From: Sphingomonas sp. BK235
GTDB taxonomy: Bacteria; Pseudomonadota; Alphaproteobacteria; Sphingomonadales; Sphingomonadaceae
NCBI RefSeq assembly: GCF_004345855.1
Contig: NZ_SLXN01000002.1
Span: 186,001 to 250,000 of the forward strand
Length of the DNA: 64,000 nt
Reading direction: 5' to 3'
Part shown: piece by piece, positions 16,096 through 23,877 of the stretch
Numbering within the stretch: position 1 is the stretch's first letter
Layout: each line of letters begins with the position of its first letter
Notes under the pieces: model-generated
What the model saw: only the letters and a program-made list of their open reading frames with translations
Told to the model about the DNA's origin: nothing
The model's database searches: none
Program-made: the position numbers and the translations under genes

Positions 16096-17460
16096 ATGAC
16101 CAGCCTTTCCTTCCCCGTCGTCACCCGCTTCGCGCCGTCGCCGACCGGCCGGCTCCACGTCGGCAACATCCGCACCGCGCTGCACAGCTGGATGCTGGCG
16201 CGACGTGACGGCGGGCGCTTCGTGCTGCGCATCGACGACACCGACGCCGAGCGCAGCGAGGAGCGCTACGTCGACTCCATCCGCGCCGACCTCGCCTGGC
16301 TCGGGCTGGTGCCCGACCAGGAGGTGCGCCAGTCGGAGCGGTTCGCGCTCTATCAGGCGCGCTTCGACGCTTTGGTCGAAGCGGGGCGGATCTACCCGGC
16401 CTATGAGAGCGCGCAGGAGCTGGACCTGAAGCGCAAGGTGCTGCTCGGCCGCGGACTGCCGCCGGTGTACGATCGCGCCGCGCTGCGCCTCTCCGACGCC
16501 GACCGGGCGACGCTGGAGGCGGACGGCGTGCGCCCGCACTGGCGCTTCAAGCTGGACCACGACTCGGCGATCGAGTGGGACGATCTGGTGCGCGGGCCGC
16601 AGCGCTTCGATCCGGCGACGATGAGCGACCCGGTGGTGCGCCGCGCCGACGGCTCGTGGCTCTACATGCTGCCCTCGGCGATCGACGACGCCGACCTGGG
16701 CATCACCCACGTCGTGCGCGGCGAGGACCATGTCTCGAACACCGCGCTGCAGCTGCAGATGTTCGCGGCGATGGGGGCGCCCGCACCCGCCTTCGCGCAC
16801 GCCGCGCTGCTGACCGGGAGCGAGGGCAAATTGTCCAAGCGGCTCGGATCGCTCGGGGTCGACCATTTCCGCGAGAGCGGGATCGAGCCGGCGGCGGTGC
16901 TGTCGCTGCTGGCGCGGATCGGCACCAGCCAGCCGGTCGAGCCGCTCGTCGACCCGACGCCGCTGATCGAATCGCTCGACTTCGCGCAGTTCGGCCGCGC
17001 GCCGGCGCGCTTCGACGAGGCCGAGCTGGCGCAGGTGAGCGCGCGGATCGTCCACCAGTTGCCGTTCGAGGCGGTGGCCGATCGGCTGCCCGCAGGGATG
17101 GACGCCGCGGCGTGGGACGCGGTGCGGCCCAACCTCGCCAGTGTCGCCGAGGCGGCGGACTGGTGGGGCGTGATCGAGGGGCCGATCGACCCACCCGCCG
17201 CCGCCGAGGATGGCGCCTATCTCGCTCAGGCCGCGGCCGCGGCGCGCGCGATCGACTGGACGGGCGACCCGTGGCACGCGCTCACCGGGCGGCTCAAGGC
17301 GGAGAGCGGGCGCAAGGGCAAGCCGCTGTTCCTGCCGCTGCGCCGCGCGCTGACCGGGCGCGACCACGGCCCCGACATGGCCGCGCTGCTGCCGCTCATC
17401 GGGCGCGACCGCGCGCTGGCACGGCTCGACGCCGCGGCGGACTCGAACCGCGGCGGCTGA
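16096..17460 (+). CDS. gltX: Glutamyl-tRNA synthetase
   Basis: 454 aa class I synthetase. The HIGH-type motif is 'APSPTGRLHVGN' (His near 21) and the KMSKS-type motif 'KLSKR' is near 245-249. 'GEDHVSNTALQLQ' is also characteristic. Many Sphingomonadales carry two GltX forms; this is the shorter one (the E. coli enzyme is 471 aa), and it could act as a Glu/Gln-charging variant feeding GatCAB. That specificity cannot be read from sequence here. It diverges from prs across an 80-bp shared promoter region. Confidence 0.95.
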   Translation: MTSLSFPVVTRFAPSPTGRLHVGNIRTALHSWMLARRDGGRFVLRIDDTDAERSEERYVDSIRADLAWLGLVPDQEVRQSERFALYQARFDALVEAGRIYPAYESAQELDLKRKVLLGRGLPPVYDRAALRLSDADRATLEADGVRPHWRFKLDHDSAIEWDDLVRGPQRFDPATMSDPVVRRADGSWLYMLPSAIDDADLGITHVVRGEDHVSNTALQLQMFAAMGAPAPAFAHAALLTGSEGKLSKRLGSLGVDHFRESGIEPAAVLSLLARIGTSQPVEPLVDPTPLIESLDFAQFGRAPARFDEAELAQVSARIVHQLPFEAVADRLPAGMDAAAWDAVRPNLASVAEAADWWGVIEGPIDPPAAAEDGAYLAQAAAAARAIDWTGDPWHALTGRLKAESGRKGKPLFLPLRRALTGRDHGPDMAALLPLIGRDRALARLDAAADSNRGG

Positions 17461-17477
17461 GGCCCTATATCCACGCG

Positions 17478-17825
17478 ATGCAGTTCTTCGCCCGACTGTC
17501 GCCGCTGCGCGCCGCGCGCGACCTCCGCTTCTTCTTCCAGACGCGCGAGCGCTACGAATGGGGGTTCCTGGCGCTGTCGGTGGCGATCACGGGCTTCTTC
17601 GTCTGGGCGTTCTTCCACGATTCCTACTTCGAGAAGGAGTATAAGCCCAACATCGTCTATTTCGAGCAATGGACGCTCGATCGCACCGACGCGCAGATCA
17701 TCGCGCAGCAGAAGATCGACCAGGCCAAGCGCGAGATCGCCCAGCGCGAGCAGCGCGCGCGCGAGGAGAAGCTGCGCCAGGGCTTCAAGCGACTCGACGA
17801 CAAGCTCAACGCGATGGGGATCTGA
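17478..17825 (+). CDS. Small single-span membrane protein with C-terminal coiled coil
   Basis: 115 aa, 17 bp after gltX. A basic N terminus (about 1-30) precedes one membrane span ('GFLALSVAITGFFVWAFF', about 34-51), then an aromatic stretch and a charged helix rich in Gln/Arg/Glu ('QQKIDQAKREIAQREQRARE') likely to coil. I do not recognise a named family. Proximity suggests cotranscription with gltX. The coding frame is supported by sensible composition up to a stop at 17823-17825. Confidence 0.75.
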   Translation: MQFFARLSPLRAARDLRFFFQTRERYEWGFLALSVAITGFFVWAFFHDSYFEKEYKPNIVYFEQWTLDRTDAQIIAQQKIDQAKREIAQREQRAREEKLRQGFKRLDDKLNAMGI

Positions 17826-17863
17826 GCTGAGCGGGGTGTGGTGTTTGCTGTTGTCGGCGGATG

Positions 17864-17958
17864 CTCGTTCCCCGGCGAAGGCCGGGGTCCAGGTGGGGGA
17901 ACATCGTGGAACCTACTGCCGCTCCCCAACTGGACCCCGGCCTTCGCCGGGGAACGAG
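17864..17958. repeat. Palindromic intergenic repeat, family A copy 2 (before ribD)
   Basis: Arms 17864-17892 and 17930-17958 form a perfect 29-bp inverted repeat with a 37-bp spacer, and pairing continues inward with one mismatch ('gtgggg'/'ccccaa'). It shares the 'ccccggcgaaggccgggg' core with 9056-9146. It occupies most of the gap before ribD, and I see no FMN riboswitch there. Confidence 0.93.
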
Positions 17959-18023
17959 TCCGATTGGGTGGGGAGCCTGTGGCACGGGGCGCACGACAGC
18001 GCACGATGACTCACTGACCGCGC

Positions 18024-19010
18024 ATGCTCCCCACTGACTCCCCCGCCGCCGACCGCCGCTGGATGAACGCCGCGCTCGCTTTGTCCGAGCGGACGCGCGC
18101 GCGCACCTACCCCAATCCGAACGTCGGCTGCGTCCTCGTCCGCGACGGCGCGGCGGTCGGCCGCGGCTGGACCCAGCCGGACGGCCGGCCCCACGCCGAG
18201 GCGATGGCGCTCGATCAGGCAGGGGAGCGCGCCCGCGGTGCCACCGCTTATGTCACGCTCGAGCCCTGCGCCCACGCCAGCCCGCGCGGCCCCGCCTGCG
18301 CCGACCTGCTCGTCGCGGCGGGGGTCGCGCGCGCGGTGGTGGCGCTCGGCGATCCCGACCCGCGCACCGACGGCAGCGGCCTCGCGCGGCTTCGCGGAGC
18401 GGGAATCGCAGTCGCGGTGGGCATAGGCGCGGAGGCGGCGCGGCGCGCGATGGCGGGCTTCCTCACGCGGCGCGCGCTGGGGCGGCCCCATGTGACGCTC
18501 AAGCTGGCGCTGTCGCTCGACGGCGCGGCGGCGATGGCGGACGGGCGCAGCCAGTGGATCACCGGGCCGGAAGCGCGCGCGCACGCGCATCTCGAGCGCG
18601 CCCGCCACGAGGCGATCCTGGTCGGGCGCGGCACCTGGGAAGCGGACCGGCCGCGGCTCGACGTCCGGCTCGCGGGGCTGGAGGCGAGGGTACCCCTGCG
18701 GGTGGTGCTGTCAACGGAGGCATTCCCCGCGGACGAGCGTAACCCGCGCTGGATCGATACCCCCCCGCAGATCGCCTCGCTCCCCGCCGATCACCTGCTC
18801 ATCGAGGGCGGCGCGCGCACCGCCGCCGCCTTCCTGCGCGCCGACCTGGTCGACCGCCTGCTGCTCTACCGCGCGCCGATCCTGATCGGCGGCGGCCGCA
18901 CGTTGCCCGACATCGGCCTCGCCACTCTCCGCGACGCGCACGCGCGCTGGCGGCTCGCCGACTCGCGCCAGCTTGGCAGCGATCGGCTCGAAGTCTACGA
19001 GCGCGGCTGA
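18024..19010 (+). CDS. ribD: Bifunctional riboflavin deaminase/reductase RibD
   Basis: 328 aa. The N-terminal deaminase domain (about 10-145) has the zinc ligands: 'HAEAM' (His near 57) and the cysteines in 'EPCAHASPRGPAC' (near 82 and 92). The reductase domain (about 150-328) has 'HVTLKLALSLDGA' and 'LIEGGARTAAAFL'. RibD performs the second and third steps of riboflavin synthesis. It is on the short side for the family (E. coli 367 aa). First gene of ribD-ribE-ribBX-ribH; 9 bp separate it from ribE. Confidence 0.95.
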   Translation: MLPTDSPAADRRWMNAALALSERTRARTYPNPNVGCVLVRDGAAVGRGWTQPDGRPHAEAMALDQAGERARGATAYVTLEPCAHASPRGPACADLLVAAGVARAVVALGDPDPRTDGSGLARLRGAGIAVAVGIGAEAARRAMAGFLTRRALGRPHVTLKLALSLDGAAAMADGRSQWITGPEARAHAHLERARHEAILVGRGTWEADRPRLDVRLAGLEARVPLRVVLSTEAFPADERNPRWIDTPPQIASLPADHLLIEGGARTAAAFLRADLVDRLLLYRAPILIGGGRTLPDIGLATLRDAHARWRLADSRQLGSDRLEVYERG

Positions 19011-19019
19011 GAGGTCATC

Positions 19020-19643
19020 ATGTTCACCGGCATCGTCTCCGACATCGGCACCATCCGCCAGATCGCGCAGCGCGGCGACACCCGCGCGGTGATCGACACC
19101 GCCTATGACGTCGCCACGATCGAGCTGGGCGCGTCGATCGCCTGCTCGGGCGTGTGCCTCACCGTCGTCGACAAGGCGCCGCACGAGAGCGGCGCGGGCG
19201 GCTGGTTCGCGGTCGACGTGTCGCACGAGACGCGCAGCCGCACCGCTCCGGCGCAATGGGCCGAGGGGCGCAGCCTCAACCTCGAGCGCGCGATGAAGCT
19301 GGGCGACGAGCTCGGCGGGCATATCGTCACCGGTCATGTCGACGGCGTGGCGACGGTGGAGGCGATCACCGCCGACGGCGACTCGCGCCGCATCGCCTTC
19401 CGCGTGCCGGGCGAGCTGGCGCCGTTCCTCGCCCCCAAAGGTTCGGTCACGGTCGACGGCGTCTCGCTCACCGTCAACGCGGTGGAGGATTTGGCCGGCG
19501 GCACGCGCTTCACCGTCAACCTGATCCCGCACACCCAGGCGGTCACCACGCTCGGCGCGCTCGCCGAGGGCGAGGCGGTCAACATCGAGATCGACGTGCT
19601 CGCGCGTTATCTCCAGCGGATGGAGCATTATCGTGGTCGCTGA
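19020..19643 (+). CDS. ribE: Riboflavin synthase alpha subunit RibE
   Basis: 207 aa (called RibC in E. coli). Two lumazine-binding repeats are clear: 'MFTGIVSDIG...GASIACSGVCLTVVD' and 'GGHIVTGHVDGVA...KGSVTVDGVSLTVNAV'. The enzyme dismutates two lumazines to riboflavin. Its end overlaps the GTG start of ribBX by 11 bp. Confidence 0.97.
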   Translation: MFTGIVSDIGTIRQIAQRGDTRAVIDTAYDVATIELGASIACSGVCLTVVDKAPHESGAGGWFAVDVSHETRSRTAPAQWAEGRSLNLERAMKLGDELGGHIVTGHVDGVATVEAITADGDSRRIAFRVPGELAPFLAPKGSVTVDGVSLTVNAVEDLAGGTRFTVNLIPHTQAVTTLGALAEGEAVNIEIDVLARYLQRMEHYRGR

Positions 19644-20766
19644 GCCCGCGGCGCTGGCGCGGCTGCGCCACGGCTATCTCTCCTCACCCGAGGAACTGAT
19701 CGACGAGGCGCGCAACGGCCGGATGTTCATCCTGGTCGACGACGAGGACCGCGAGAACGAGGGCGATCTCGTCATCCCCGCGCAGATGGCGACGCCCGAG
19801 AAGATCAACTTCATGGCCAAATACGGCCGCGGGCTGATCTGCCTCGCGCTCACCAAGTCGCGCGTCGAGCAGCTCGGGCTCGACCTGATGAGCCGCAACA
19901 ACGGCACCCGCCACGAGACCGCCTTCACCGTCTCGATCGAGGCGAAGGAGGGGGTCACCACCGGCATCTCCGCCGCCGACCGCGCGCGCACGATCGCGGT
20001 GGCGATCGACTCGACCAAGGCGCGCGACGACATCGTCACGCCCGGCCACGTCTTCCCGCTGGTGGCGCGCGACGGCGGCGTGCTGGTGCGCGCCGGCCAT
20101 ACCGAGGCGGCGGTCGACGTCGCGCGGCTCGCCGGGCTCAACCCCTCGGGCGTGATCTGCGAGATCATGAACGAGGACGGCACGATGGCGCGGCTCGACG
20201 ATCTCGTCACCTTCGCGCAGTTCCACCATCTCAAGATCGGCACGATCCGCGACCTGATCGCCTATCGCCGCCGCCACGACCATCTCGTCGAGCTGGTCAG
20301 CGAGGCGCCCTTCACCAGCCGCTGGGGCGGCGACTGGACGGTGCGCGCCTATCGCAACAAGGCGACCGGCACCGAGCAGATCGCGCTGGTCAAGGGCCGC
20401 GTTGACCCGACCAAGCCGACGCTGGTGCGGATGCACGCTTTGTCCCCCTTCGCCGACATGTTCGGCGAGGATAGCCAGCGCAGCCACCTGCTGTCGCGCT
20501 CGATGGAGCTCATCGGCACGGCCGGCGCGGGGGTGATCGTGGTGATCAACCGCCAGCGCGCCGACGCCTTCACCACCGCGGTGCGGATGAAGGCGGGCGA
20601 GGCGGTGACGGTCGATATGGAGGAACTGCGCGACTATGGCGTCGGCGCGATGATCCTGGCCGAGCTCGGCGTCCACGACATGGTGTTGCTCACCAACACG
20701 CATCACACGCTGGTCGGGCTCGACGGCTATGGCCTGTCGATCGTCGGCGAGCGCGAGATCGACTGA
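19633..20766 (+). CDS. ribB: RibBX hybrid: DHBP synthase with a degenerate RibA-like domain
   Basis: 377 aa. The N-terminal half (about 15-210) is an intact 3,4-dihydroxy-2-butanone 4-phosphate synthase: '[16 protein letters not shown]', 'VTPGHVFPL' and '[16 protein letters not shown]'. The C-terminal half resembles GTP cyclohydrolase II in length and in '[15 protein letters not shown]' but has lost the zinc site 'GSLKCDCGP'; no Cys triplet remains. This RibBX architecture is known in Proteobacteria and is not thought to have cyclohydrolase II activity. A true ribA with all three cysteines lies at 51207-52280. Calling this gene ribAB would be misleading. Confidence 0.93.
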   Translation: MVAEPAALARLRHGYLSSPEELIDEARNGRMFILVDDEDRENEGDLVIPAQMATPEKINFMAKYGRGLICLALTKSRVEQLGLDLMSRNNGTRHETAFTVSIEAKEGVTTGISAADRARTIAVAIDSTKARDDIVTPGHVFPLVARDGGVLVRAGHTEAAVDVARLAGLNPSGVICEIMNEDGTMARLDDLVTFAQFHHLKIGTIRDLIAYRRRHDHLVELVSEAPFTSRWGGDWTVRAYRNKATGTEQIALVKGRVDPTKPTLVRMHALSPFADMFGEDSQRSHLLSRSMELIGTAGAGVIVVINRQRADAFTTAVRMKAGEAVTVDMEELRDYGVGAMILAELGVHDMVLLTNTHHTLVGLDGYGLSIVGEREID

Positions 20767-20798
20767 CTTTTTCTTCTCACTGCGGACGGAGGCCCGGC

Positions 20799-21218
20799 GT
20801 GGCGCATATCCTGATCGTCGAGGCACGCTTCTACGACCATCTCAACGACCTGCTGGTGGCGGGCGCGCGCGGCGCGATCGAGGCGGCGGGGCACAGCTGC
20901 GAGGTTCTCACCGTACCCGGCGCGCTCGAAGTGCCCGGCGCGATCGCGCTGGCCTCCGAGCGCGGTCGTTGGGACGCCTTCGTCGCGCTCGGCGTGGTGA
21001 TCCGCGGCGAGACCTATCATTTCGAGATCGTCGCCAATGAGAGCGCGCGCGGCATCATGGCGCTGACGATGGACGGCGTGGCGATCGGCAACGGCGTGCT
21101 GACCACCGAGGACGAGGCGCAGGCGATCGTTCGCGCCGATCCCGCGCAGCTCGACAAGGGCGGCGCCGCGGCCAAGGCGGCGCTGGCGCTGCTCGACCTG
21201 CGCGACCGGCTTGGCTGA
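20799..21218 (+). CDS. ribH: 6,7-Dimethyl-8-ribityllumazine synthase RibH
   Basis: 139 aa from GTG 20799, with GGAGG about 10 bp upstream. Family motifs '[14 protein letters not shown]', '[20 protein letters not shown]' and '[13 protein letters not shown]' are present. RibH condenses the RibB and RibD products. It closes the operon; the last step is RibE. The 179 bp after it contain regulatory elements for the small-peptide unit. Confidence 0.95.
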   Translation: MAHILIVEARFYDHLNDLLVAGARGAIEAAGHSCEVLTVPGALEVPGAIALASERGRWDAFVALGVVIRGETYHFEIVANESARGIMALTMDGVAIGNGVLTTEDEAQAIVRADPAQLDKGGAAAKAALALLDLRDRLG

Positions 21219-21227
21219 ACCGCGGCC

Positions 21228-21289
21228 GCGCCAACAGTTGGCGGATGACGCGCGGCGGCGCTGGTAAGACGCGCCAACCTTCGCGGATG
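21228..21289 (+). promoter_or_regulatory. Paired direct repeats, candidate activator (UAS) sites
   Basis: GCGCCAAC-N5-GCGGATG at 21228-21247 and GCGCCAAC-N4-GCGGATG at 21271-21289 start 43 bp apart, about four helical turns. The first also forms a perfect 7-bp palindrome (cgccaac-a-gttggcg, 21229-21243), and the second pairs 'gcgcca' with 'tggcgc' ending at 21296. They lie roughly 65-125 bp upstream of the predicted sigma-54 start, where bacterial enhancer-binding proteins usually bind. Confidence 0.55.
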
Positions 21290-21328
21290 CTGGCGCAAGA
21301 TGCTCGGATTTCCGCCGAAATCCTCATT

Positions 21329-21344
21329 TGGCACGCGAGCTGCA
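21329..21344 (+). promoter_or_regulatory. Sigma-54 promoter for the small-peptide unit
   Basis: tGGCACGcgagcTGCA matches TGGCACG-N4-TTGCA with one substitution; GG (21330-21331) and GC (21342-21343) are exactly 10 bp apart. Transcription would start near 21355, immediately before a perfect 8-bp inverted repeat with one-base centre at 21359-21375. Confidence 0.65.
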
Positions 21345-21358
21345 GAGACCCTGGCATC

Positions 21359-21375
21359 GGCGGGACGGTCCCGCC
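21359..21375. promoter_or_regulatory. Perfect inverted repeat at the predicted 5' end of the small-peptide transcript
   Basis: ggcgggac-g-gtcccgcc. As RNA its one-base centre must open slightly, giving a short GC-rich hairpin 22 nt before the first start codon. As DNA it could be a dimeric protein-binding site. Function unknown. Confidence 0.55.
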
Positions 21376-21397
21376 GCCGACTGCCAGGAGACCTCAG

Positions 21398-21508
21398 ATG
21401 ACCGCTCGCTTCACCGATCTCGCCCGCCCGCTCCTCACTGTCGTGGCGGCCTTCACCGTCGCCGCGATGATGGTCGGTGCCGCCGTCCCCGTCCTGCCGA
21501 TCGCTTGA
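21398..21508 (+). CDS. Small single-span membrane peptide 1
   Basis: 36 aa from ATG 21398 with a strong AGGAG 7 bp upstream, which fixes the start. The N terminus is weakly basic ('MTARFTDLARPLL'), followed by an uninterrupted hydrophobic helix of about 20 residues ('VVAAFTVAAMMVGAAVPVL') and a two-residue tail. No named family recognised. It follows the sigma-54 promoter and precedes a second peptide of the same design by 14 bp. A membrane-stress peptide or small regulator of a membrane complex is possible, but nothing in the sequence proves it. Confidence 0.7.
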   Translation: MTARFTDLARPLLTVVAAFTVAAMMVGAAVPVLPIA

Positions 21509-21522
21509 GCGGAGACACGACA

Positions 21523-21630
21523 ATGGCCCGCCTGCCCTCGCTGAGCCACTCGCTGCTGCTCACCGCCGCGAGTTTCGCCACCACCGCGCTGCTGATCTAC
21601 GTCGACGTCGCGAGTGCCGTGATCGCCTGA
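21523..21630 (+). CDS. Small single-span membrane peptide 2
   Basis: 35 aa from ATG 21523 with GGAG 8 bp upstream. It starts 'MARLPSLSHSLLLTAASF', continues through a hydrophobic helix and ends in 'VDVASAVIA'. Both peptides end in 'IA' and share a basic head plus one span, but are not close sequence copies. Clean ribosome sites on both argue that the pair is translated. DUF1810 begins 38 bp later on the same strand and may be read through. Confidence 0.68.
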   Translation: MARLPSLSHSLLLTAASFATTALLIYVDVASAVIA

Positions 21631-21668
21631 TCACGGCACCGCGCCGCGCGGCAGGCGTTGCCCGCGGC

Positions 21669-22097
21669 ATGGATCCCGCCACGAACGACCTTTCCCTCGA
21701 CCGATTCGTCACCGCCCAGGCGACCGCTTATGCCACCGCGCTCGCCGAGCTTCATGCCGGCGCCAAGCGGAGCCACTGGATGTGGTACGTCTTCCCGCAG
21801 ATCGCCGGGCTCGGCCACAGCGACATGGCACGGCGCTATGCGATCCGCGACATGGCAGAGGCGCGTGCCTATCTCGCGCATCCGCTGCTCGGCCCGCGCT
21901 ATCTGGCGTGCTGCGCGGCGCTGCTGTCGCACCGCGGCCGCGACGCCACCGCGATCATGGGCGGCATCGACGCGATCAAGCTGCGCTCCTCGCTGACCCT
22001 GTTCGACCGCGCGGGTGCGCCGCACCCCGTGCGCGAGACGCTGGACGCCTTCTTCGACTCACCCGATCCAGCGACGCTGCGCCTGATCGCGCCGTAG
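21669..22097 (+). CDS. DUF1810 family protein
   Basis: 142 aa soluble protein. The family signature is visible in 'DRFVTAQATAYATALAEL', 'KRSHWMWYVFPQIAGLG', 'HPLLGPRYLACCAALL' and 'DAIKLRSSLTLFDRA'. The molecular function is not established. It converges with the HerA-like gene, 32 bp between the stops. The ATG at 21669 gives the usual N terminus ('NDLSLDRFVTAQ'). Confidence 0.88.
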   Translation: MDPATNDLSLDRFVTAQATAYATALAELHAGAKRSHWMWYVFPQIAGLGHSDMARRYAIRDMAEARAYLAHPLLGPRYLACCAALLSHRGRDATAIMGGIDAIKLRSSLTLFDRAGAPHPVRETLDAFFDSPDPATLRLIAP

Positions 22098-22129
22098 CGC
22101 GATCCCGCGCCAAGCGGCGCAGGCGGCGG

Positions 22130-23806
22130 TCACCGTCCCTGGCCGCGCCAGCGCTGGATCGTCCGCGCGACGATCTGCTCCTCCCCGCCGCTCTCGCGCC
22201 ACAGCGCGGAGAACATCGGATCGTCCGACGCGGGGCGCTTGCCGTCTTCCAGCGTGTCGAAGGCGACCCGGATCGGGATCGCCACGCCCTCGCCGCAGAC
22301 GATCGCCTCGCGGTTGCGCAACGCGGGCAAGGCATCGAGGAAGCCGCGCGCGCCCTCGGGCATCGCCGCGCGGACGAAGGCCTGGTCGCGCTCGTTGTTG
22401 AGCCGCATCGAGATGATCGTGCCGCATTGCGAGAGCACGCCCTCGGCGAGATCGGACGGGCGCTGGGTGACGAGACCGAGCGACACGCCGTATTTGCGCC
22501 CTTCCTTGGCGATCCGCCCGAGTATCCGCCCTACCGCGGTGCGATCCTCGCGTCCGGCGGGGACGTAGCGGTGCGCCTCCTCGCAGACGAGCAGGATCGG
22601 ACGCTGCGGCTCGTGACGCGACCAGATCGCGAAGTCGAACACCATGCGGCTGAGCACCGCCACCACTACCGCGGTGATCTCGCTCGGCACGCCCGAGACG
22701 TCGATGATCGAGATCGGCTTGCCGTCGCCGCACAGGCGGAAGATGCGCTGGACGAAGGCCGCCATCGTGTCCGCCACCAGCAGCCCGGAGAACATGAAGC
22801 CGTAACGCGGGTCGGCCTTGAGCTCGTCCAGCTTGTTCTTGAGTCGCAGATAGGGCGCGGTGTCGCCGGCGCGGTCCATCTTGCCCATCTCCTGCGACAG
22901 GATCTGGGTGAGGTCGCTGAGCAGATAGGGGATCGGCGCGTCCACCGTCAGCCGCGCGATCTCCTGCCCGAGCCGGCTCTTGCCGCGCGCGGCGAGCAGG
23001 CATTTGGCGAGGATGTCGGCGTCGACCTGGCGCTCCGCCCCGGTGCTGGTGAGCAGCACCTCGCAATGCTCCTCGAAGTTCATCAGCCAATAAGGCATCT
23101 GCAAATTGGTCACGTCGAACAGCGCGCCCTCGTCGGCGAAGGCGGCGCCATATTCGCCATGCGGGTCGATCATCACGACATGCGCCTGTGGCGCGAGGCG
23201 GCAGATGCGGTGGAGGATCAGCGCGGTCGCGGTCGATTTGCCGGTGCCGGTCGAGCCGAGCAGCGCGAAATGCTTGCCCAGCATCGCGTCGACATAGAGG
23301 GCGGCGCGCACGTCCCGCGTCGGATGGACCGTGCCGATCGCGATCGAGGCGCGCCCGGAAGCGGCATGGACCTGCTCGAGATCGGCGCCCGTGATCGCGA
23401 ACACCTCGGTGCCCGGCAGCGGATAGGCCGTGACGCCGCGGCGGAAATGGTGGAGGTGGCCGGTCAGTCGCTCGACCTCGCCCTCCCCGATGAAGTCGAC
23501 CGCCACGATGATCTGATCGGCCTGCCCGCGCGCCAGCCGCACCGAGCGCACCGTCGCCACCAGCCAGGTCATGCCCGCGCGCACCTTGAGCTGGCCTCCG
23601 ACCTGCCCCGCGGTGGCGACGAGCGGGTCGGCGTGCCCCGCCAGTGCGGCGAGCGCGGTGGCATCGAGCACCAATTCGCCTTGGCCGCCCGCGATCTCGA
23701 GCACATAGCCGATCGGCTCCGGCCCGGCCGCGCGCGCCGGCGACGCGTCCGGAAAGGCCGCCGCGAGCGCCGCGCGAAACTCACCCTGACCCGTGATGTC
23801 GTTCAT
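22130..23806 (-). CDS. HerA-type ATPase (helicase HerA domain / DUF87)
   Basis: 558 aa. An N-terminal HAS-barrel-like region (about 1-150) precedes a RecA/FtsK-type motor with Walker A 'LLGSTGTGKST' (about 183-192), 'MIDPHGEYGAAF', a Walker B 'ILLVCEEAHRYVP' and 'GLVTQRPSDLAEGVLSQCGT'. This is the HerA family, hexameric DNA-pumping ATPases. Archaeal HerA works with the NurA nuclease; no nuclease gene is next to this one, so the bacterial partner and role are unknown. The ATG is not preceded by a good ribosome site. Confidence 0.88.
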   Translation of the reverse strand: MNDITGQGEFRAALAAAFPDASPARAAGPEPIGYVLEIAGGQGELVLDATALAALAGHADPLVATAGQVGGQLKVRAGMTWLVATVRSVRLARGQADQIIVAVDFIGEGEVERLTGHLHHFRRGVTAYPLPGTEVFAITGADLEQVHAASGRASIAIGTVHPTRDVRAALYVDAMLGKHFALLGSTGTGKSTATALILHRICRLAPQAHVVMIDPHGEYGAAFADEGALFDVTNLQMPYWLMNFEEHCEVLLTSTGAERQVDADILAKCLLAARGKSRLGQEIARLTVDAPIPYLLSDLTQILSQEMGKMDRAGDTAPYLRLKNKLDELKADPRYGFMFSGLLVADTMAAFVQRIFRLCGDGKPISIIDVSGVPSEITAVVVAVLSRMVFDFAIWSRHEPQRPILLVCEEAHRYVPAGREDRTAVGRILGRIAKEGRKYGVSLGLVTQRPSDLAEGVLSQCGTIISMRLNNERDQAFVRAAMPEGARGFLDALPALRNREAIVCGEGVAIPIRVAFDTLEDGKRPASDDPMFSALWRESGGEEQIVARTIQRWRGQGR

Positions 23807-23877
23807 CTGCGGTGCTTTTCCCTGCGTTTCAGCGGGACCAGCGGTACGATCGCTTCGTAAAGATTGGATGGAGGCGG

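Noticed and set aside
17826..18023. FMN riboswitch before ribD
   Set aside because: Most of the gap is a palindromic repeat and none of the conserved RFN-element segments is visible.
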